Source of the DNA: Lysinibacillus pinottii
GTDB lineage: Bacteria > Bacillota > Bacilli > Bacillales_A > Planococcaceae
Direction: 5' to 3'
Assembly (NCBI RefSeq): GCF_024753545.1
Contig: NZ_JANTOO010000017.1
Coordinates: 1 to 64,000, forward strand
Length of the DNA stretch: 64,000 nucleotides
The notes beneath the pieces were generated by a model that saw nothing but the letters and a program-made list of their open reading frames with translations, was not told the origin of the DNA and did no database searches. A program made the position numbers and the translations under genes. This document shows positions 60,013 to 64,000 of this stretch, one piece after another; the stretch's first letter is position 1, and each line of letters begins with the position of its first letter.

Positions 60013-60408
60013 TTAGTCGCTTATTTTTTTCTGTGGTTTTTCCTTATTTTCTGTGAATTGTGCAATGTTTTTCTCGATTTCGCTTATCGAATTCTGTAAA
60101 GCATCTAATTCTTGTTGCAAATTATTTTTATTTGGCTCTATTTCTTCTGAAAAAGTGGTAATTGTTTGTTTTAAATCATTTATTATTTGTGGGATATTAT
60201 TTTTAACTTCGTTTGTTAAAGTATTGACAGAGTGTTTCACAGTCCCTACTTGTTGTTTAACATCGAGGAGCATGCCTTTTGTTTGATCTACGTTTTGTTT
60301 TAAAGTTGTACGTAACTGCTGGCCTGATTGTGGAGTTGAGAACAAAACAGCAGCTGTTCCACCGATAATACCTGTTGCTAGTCCAATTAAAAATGGTTTT
60401 GCTTTCAT
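60013..60408 (-). CDS. yhaH: YtxH-domain protein YhaH
   Basis: 131 residues. A single N-terminal membrane helix with the YtxH pattern (FLIGLATGIIGGTAAVLFSTPQSGQQLR) and a long amphipathic coiled-coil region. General-stress/sporulation-linked in B. subtilis. ATG seven bases after GAGGT. Located next to hpr and trpP, as in Bacillus. Confidence 0.82.
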   Translation of the reverse strand: MKAKPFLIGLATGIIGGTAAVLFSTPQSGQQLRTTLKQNVDQTKGMLLDVKQQVGTVKHSVNTLTNEVKNNIPQIINDLKQTITTFSEEIEPNKNNLQQELDALQNSISEIEKNIAQFTENKEKPQKKISD

Positions 60409-60476
60409 AATATATACCTCATTTCTTGTCATGTTTATCTACTATTAAACCATGAAAAGCATGAATACAAAAAGAA

Positions 60477-60524
60477 AAAGAAACTGAACGAGTGATAGAT
60501 CATCACAGTGCAGTTTCTTTTAAA
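60477..60524 (-). terminator. Terminator of trpP
   Basis: Minus-strand stem AAGAAACTG / CAGTTTCTT with inner GATGAT/ATCATC pairing, then five Ts. Confidence 0.75.
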
Positions 60525-60540
60525 TGTTTAAAGTCAATAG

Positions 60541-61077
60541 TTATGAAATCTGAGAAATGGCTGTTACAAATTTAGAGCGCTTCACTAATTTTGCTACAAT
60601 AGGATAAATAATAGCAAAAGCAACGACATTAAATGCTACAGCTGGAAGGACAACCCCAATAAATAGCATTGTAAACGTTGCACCTACATTTGCATTGAAA
60701 ACAAAAAGTGCTGCTGCTAAAAAGACTGTACCTGATAGAATAGTACCCAAACCAACTAAAAATGCAGAGACAGCGAAACTCTTTGCTATCCTTTTTAGAA
60801 TAACTAAAGCAGCTAAAAACACAAAGCCTGTCACCGCTTTATCAATAATGTTCGGAACTAGACCAGCAGGAAATGTTGTGAACAAACCTGAAAGTACCCC
60901 TGTTGCTAGCGAAAGTAAAAACGTTTCTTTCACTGTAGGAAATAATAAAATGCCAATGAACATCATTGTTAACATGAAATCAGGCTTCATGCCATTAATC
61001 ATTCCCGGTGTCACGACATATAGTGCCGCTCCGATACCAACTAAAAGGGCCATTAATACTAAATTCTTTGTATTCAT
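60541..61077 (-). CDS. trpP: Tryptophan transporter TrpP
   Basis: 178 residues, about five membrane helices, no other domain. The layout MKPDFMLTMMFIGILLFP, NIIDKAVTGFVFLAALVIL and the position between yhaH and hit identify TrpP (YhaG), an ECF/S-component-like tryptophan importer. The Shine-Dalgarno region carries five NAG triplets at two-base intervals, as in a TRAP-binding site, so its translation is probably blocked by tryptophan-bound TRAP. Confidence 0.9.
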   Translation of the reverse strand: MNTKNLVLMALLVGIGAALYVVTPGMINGMKPDFMLTMMFIGILLFPTVKETFLLSLATGVLSGLFTTFPAGLVPNIIDKAVTGFVFLAALVILKRIAKSFAVSAFLVGLGTILSGTVFLAAALFVFNANVGATFTMLFIGVVLPAVAFNVVAFAIIYPIVAKLVKRSKFVTAISQIS

Positions 61078-61084
61078 TTTTAAT

Positions 61085-61107
61085 CTCTCCTCGACTGAGC
61101 TAATCTA
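61085..61107 (-). promoter_or_regulatory. TRAP-like NAG-repeat site over the trpP ribosome site
   Basis: On the minus strand the leader reads TAG, TAG, CAG, GAG, GAG, each separated by exactly two nucleotides, ending seven bases before the ATG and covering the GGAG ribosome site. TRAP wraps RNA with (G/U)AG repeats spaced by two or three nucleotides; B. subtilis trpP is regulated this way. Confidence 0.6.
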
Positions 61108-61225
61108 TTAGTTTCCCAACGTGTCCTCGTGACCGTTAGCGAAACTTATTTGTGATTGTACGCTAAAATTTTTATATTTGCAATACAGTAATTGGGTTAT
61201 TAAAATGTTAATATATGACAAAAAA

Positions 61226-61639
61226 TTATAAATGAGCTTTAATATTTTCGGCCACATCAGCCAATTGTTCAGGTGAATATTTTTGCGTTTGCCAAACTAA
61301 ACCTAAGCCTTCTTTTTCGTCATAACGCGGAATAAAATGTAGATGATAGTGGAACACAGTTTGTCCAGCTGCCGCCCCATTATTATTAATTGTATTCAAA
61401 CCTATTGGCTCAAACGCTGCCTTTATGGCATTCGCAATCTTCGGTGCAACAGCGTATAAATTACGTGCAACATCCTCTGGCATTTCGTATAGATCTTGGC
61501 AGTGATGCTTTGGAATTAGTAAGGTATGACCCTTTGCAACTGGCGAAATGTCTGTAAATGCATAGACATGTTCGTCTTCATAAACTTTTGTACTTGGAAT
61601 GGATCCATCGATAATTTTGCAAAATAGGCAATCGCTCAT
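61226..61639 (-). CDS. hit: HIT-family nucleotide hydrolase
   Basis: 137 residues. Histidine triad in the C-terminal part (FHYHLHFIPR) and a CxxC pair (CLFCKI) at the N-terminus that probably binds zinc with further His residues. Hydrolyses nucleotide phosphoramidates and dinucleotides. Divergent from ecsA with about 100 bp between starts, as in B. subtilis. Confidence 0.93.
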   Translation of the reverse strand: MSDCLFCKIIDGSIPSTKVYEDEHVYAFTDISPVAKGHTLLIPKHHCQDLYEMPEDVARNLYAVAPKIANAIKAAFEPIGLNTINNNGAAAGQTVFHYHLHFIPRYDEKEGLGLVWQTQKYSPEQLADVAENIKAHL

Positions 61640-61743
61640 GAGAATTTCCCCCTTAACGTATATGTAAATTCATTCTATCATACTCAAACCTGTATCATTT
61701 GCTAATTTTTGATAAAATATAAAACAAGAAGAGGAGTGAGGAT

Positions 61744-62493
61744 ATGTCAGTATTAGAGGTACAGCATGTGACAGGTGGATATACAAGAAAACCTGTTATT
61801 AAAGATTTATCTTTTACTATTGAAAAAGGAGAGCTTGTTGGCTTAATTGGCTTGAATGGAGCTGGGAAAAGCACAACGATTAAACATATAATTGGAACAA
61901 TGTTGCCAAAGGAAGGGGATATTTACCTTAATGGGGTAACGCTAAAGGAAGATACGGACAAGTATCGTACAGCCTTTTCTTATATCCCTGAAACCCCCGT
62001 GCTCTATGATGAGCTAACATTAAGGGAACATTTAGAATTAACAGCGATGGCTTATGGTATTGATAAAGCAACTCTAGATGCTCGTTCTGAGGTACTTTTA
62101 AAGGAATTTCGAATGGAGAAAAGATTAAACTGGTTTCCTTCGCATTTTTCAAAGGGAATGCGTCAAAAGGTTATGATTATGTGTGCCTTTCTAATTAATC
62201 CTAGTCTTTATATTATTGATGAACCTTTTGTGGGGTTAGATCCTCTGGGGATTCAATCATTATTAGATCAAATGGATGAGAAGAAAAAAGAAGGTGCTTC
62301 CATATTAATGTCTACGCATATCTTATCGACAGCCGAAAAGCATTGTGATCGAATTATATTATTGCACGAAGGAAGAGTTCGAGCACAAGGAACGATGGCC
62401 GATTTGCGTCAAACATTTGCGATGCCTCATGCAACGTTAGACGATCTTTATATTGCAATGACAAAGGAGCGGGACCATGAAGAACTTGCGTGA
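61744..62493 (+). CDS. ecsA: ABC transporter ATP-binding protein EcsA
   Basis: 249 residues. Walker A GLNGAGKST, signature FSKGMRQKV, Walker B LYIIDEPFVGLD and switch His in STHIL. EcsAB is needed in Bacillus for protein secretion, competence and site-2 protease (RasP) function, and may export processed peptides. Overlaps ecsB by 17 bases. GGAGTGAGG precedes the ATG. Confidence 0.94.
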   Translation: MSVLEVQHVTGGYTRKPVIKDLSFTIEKGELVGLIGLNGAGKSTTIKHIIGTMLPKEGDIYLNGVTLKEDTDKYRTAFSYIPETPVLYDELTLREHLELTAMAYGIDKATLDARSEVLLKEFRMEKRLNWFPSHFSKGMRQKVMIMCAFLINPSLYIIDEPFVGLDPLGIQSLLDQMDEKKKEGASILMSTHILSTAEKHCDRIILLHEGRVRAQGTMADLRQTFAMPHATLDDLYIAMTKERDHEELA

Positions 62494-63658
62494 TGTATGG
62501 TCCTCTCGCTTCATGCATTATATAGGAGAAGTACAAAAATATATGCAATTTATTTTTACAGGGCATATTGCCATTGTGCTTGTATTTCTAATTGGAGCAG
62601 GAGGCTACCAATATAGTGAATGGTTGAAAGTTGTACAGACAGATTTCCCAGCTGAAATACTTATTGCTGTTTTTATAGGCATTTTATTGGCTTTTAGTCG
62701 TCCTACTACATTATTGAGAGAGCCAGACCAGGTATACCTATTGCCCCTAGAATCTAAAATGTCACATTATTTCAGCAAGGCTTTAGCTTGGACATTTTGG
62801 TCTCAGGTGTGGATTGTAGCAATCGTCTACATCGTCAGTATCCCGTTATTAAAAGCAGTGACTGATTTAACAACAATTGAAATTTGGTCCATTTTCATAC
62901 TAGTGATTGTACTGAAATATATAAGTGTTCGAGGAGAATTTAGCTATCGATATAGTGAACGAGGTCAAATGGTTTGGGTGGACAGGCTGATTCGAGCAAT
63001 AATATTTGCTGCAGCTGTTTATATGGGTCTGCAAGCTCAGTTGCTCCTAACCATTGTGGCTACAGTCATTAGCATCATTTATATGATTGTCTTTAGAAAA
63101 AAATCTGTCGGCGAACCAGTACCTTATGAACATTTTGTAAAGCTTGAACAAAATCGTATGATGAGTTTTTATCGTTTTGCAAATTACTTTACAGAGGTAC
63201 CCCATCTACATGGAAGCATTCGACGTCGAGGATGGATGGACTGGCTCTATAAATTCGTACCATATGGTAAAAAAAATTCTCAAAAATATTTGGTGTTTCG
63301 CACCTTTGTCCGTACAGATGATCATTTTTATTTATGGCTCCGTCTTACGGCAATTGCAGGAGTGATTGCAGCCTTTGTAGACATTCCGATAGTTACATGG
63401 ATTGTAGCTGGGGCACTAAGCTTTGCAACGACTATTCAATTAAAGCAAGCATTACTATCAAGTGGAGAATTCCGCATGGATATGCTGTTTCCATTGCCAG
63501 ATAATGCTCGTCAACTAGCTGTGAAGCAAATTGTACGTCTAGCTATGGTTACACAAGCAATCATCGTTGGATTATGTGCAATTACACAGCCTATGTTTTA
63601 CATTGTAGTTGTTATTGTTTTAGTAATTAGCGAATTGACTGCGAAAGTATCTAAATAA
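62477..63658 (+). CDS. ecsB: ABC transporter permease EcsB
   Basis: 393 residues with about 6-8 membrane helices and the EcsB-specific opening MKNLRDVWSSRFMHYIGEVQKYMQ. The conserved segment DWLYKFVPYGKKNSQKYLVFRTFVR lies between membrane parts. Partner of EcsA. Starts within the end of ecsA. Confidence 0.93.
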   Translation: MKNLRDVWSSRFMHYIGEVQKYMQFIFTGHIAIVLVFLIGAGGYQYSEWLKVVQTDFPAEILIAVFIGILLAFSRPTTLLREPDQVYLLPLESKMSHYFSKALAWTFWSQVWIVAIVYIVSIPLLKAVTDLTTIEIWSIFILVIVLKYISVRGEFSYRYSERGQMVWVDRLIRAIIFAAAVYMGLQAQLLLTIVATVISIIYMIVFRKKSVGEPVPYEHFVKLEQNRMMSFYRFANYFTEVPHLHGSIRRRGWMDWLYKFVPYGKKNSQKYLVFRTFVRTDDHFYLWLRLTAIAGVIAAFVDIPIVTWIVAGALSFATTIQLKQALLSSGEFRMDMLFPLPDNARQLAVKQIVRLAMVTQAIIVGLCAITQPMFYIVVVIVLVISELTAKVSK

Positions 63659-63659
63659 T

Positions 63660-63706
63660 GAAAAGCTCATTTTCCCAGTACTGCACTGAGAAGATGAGCT
63701 TTTATT
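63660..63706 (+). terminator. Terminator of ecsAB
   Basis: Stem AAAAGCTCAT / ATGAGCTTTT with loop of 24 bases, between convergent ecsB and the partial gene. Confidence 0.8.
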
Positions 63707-63716
63707 TGTTGTAGAT

Positions 63717-64000
63717 CTATTCTGATTGCTCTTTGGGCATAGCACTATAAGTTGTTACGTAGGAAGCTGCTGAGAAAATGTTCTGCTGATTTACTCCTGT
63801 TGAATCATCTCTTTTAGCATGAGCTTTTTCAAAGGCTTTAGAGCTTTTCCAAGCTTCAAATGAGTGTGGTCCATGCCATTGAGTCATGACAATATAAGTG
63901 TCACTTTTGATGGGACGAAGTAATCGGTAGGACTCAAATCCTGGCTCATCTTCAATGGCATGTGAGCGTTGTAAAAAGCGATGCTCGAAAACAGGGCGAC
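63717..64000 (-). CDS. hmoB: HmoB-like antibiotic-biosynthesis-monooxygenase-domain protein (partial)
   Basis: Only the C-terminal 94 residues are in the window; the gene continues beyond base 64000. Visible residues (EPGFESYRLLRPIKSDTYIV, TQWHGPHSFEAWKSSKAF, KAHAK) fit an ABM-fold domain of the haem-degrading monooxygenase type. In B. subtilis hmoB (yhgC) is beside ecs, which supports the call. It would release iron from haem. The stop is TAG at 63717-63719. Confidence 0.8.
   Translation of the reverse strand, partial: RPVFEHRFLQRSHAIEDEPGFESYRLLRPIKSDTYIVMTQWHGPHSFEAWKSSKAFEKAHAKRDDSTGVNQQNIFSAASYVTTYSAMPKEQSE

Overview
The window reads as a chromosomal segment of a low-GC, endospore-forming Firmicute, most likely Lysinibacillus (the sphaericus group). 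The reasons are the trnD-like tRNA order behind a 5S rRNA gene, a sphericase-like subtilase, S-layer-homology and stalk-domain surface proteins, and blocks of gene order shared with Bacillus subtilis (yheA/yheB/yheE and the yhaO-yhaN-yhaM ... prsA ... hpr-yhaH-trpP-hit-ecsA-ecsB-hmoB region). This is inferred from the sequence alone; no database was searched.

Layout. 1-1790: end of an rRNA operon (5S) followed by 16 tRNA genes, including two identical tRNA-His copies, and a terminator. 2030-5050: accessory block with a 43-codon orphan peptide gene, a secreted S8 protease, and a divergent helix-turn-helix/TPR regulator followed at 14 bp by a 28-codon hydrophobic pro-peptide gene. This looks like an undescribed RRNPP (NprR/PlcR-type) peptide quorum-sensing cassette that could control the protease. 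5300-7120: a HrtBA-like haem-efflux ABC transporter behind an HssR-like direct repeat. 7130-9290: a TetR-GDSL hydrolase-SDR operon. 9400-16000: mixed metabolism (VOC pseudogene, SLH protein, arylamine N-acetyltransferase, nagB, S66 LD-carboxypeptidase with a blasticidin/cytidine deaminase, catalase). 16170-22850: B3/4-domain gene pair, the wobble-base enzymes queG and trmL, a catE-like dioxygenase, two small proteins, an aldo/keto reductase, an RluA-type synthase and bdbC.

23000-31600: regulators and ion handling. These are a GAF histidine kinase/NarL regulator pair with an AirS-like cysteine motif, a SARP-type response regulator whose phosphoacceptor Asp is Glu, a WYL regulator beside a zinc-ribbon/GyrI gene, a CDF transporter, and a CNNM/CorC protein with a possible leader peptide. 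31780-37610: yheE, yheB, yheA, an RNase H-like protein, a stalk-domain protein and hemZ. 37640-41380: glycerate locus (CdaR-type regulator, glycerate kinase, GntP permease) with a cre site. 41450-45610: ComEC-like lipoprotein with DUF3006, a YsaA-like HAD phosphatase convergent with serA; serA is preceded by a T-box riboswitch. 46170-50260: cre-associated FAD dehydrogenase, trhO, an enoyl-CoA hydratase, and a YhzD-like protein. 50500-64000: the yhaO-ecsB syntenic region, with an IS3-family remnant and an orphan secreted protein inserted between yhaM and prsA, a TRAP-like leader on trpP, and a truncated hmoB-like gene at the right edge.

Recurring functional themes are haem (hrtBA, hemZ, hmoB), wobble-position tRNA modification (queG, trmL, trhO), control of extracellular protease production (RRNPP cassette, Hpr, PrsA, Ecs), and RNA-level control of amino-acid genes (T-box on serA, TRAP-like site on trpP). 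Genes are mostly in short units separated by clear intrinsic terminators, many of them bidirectional between convergent genes.
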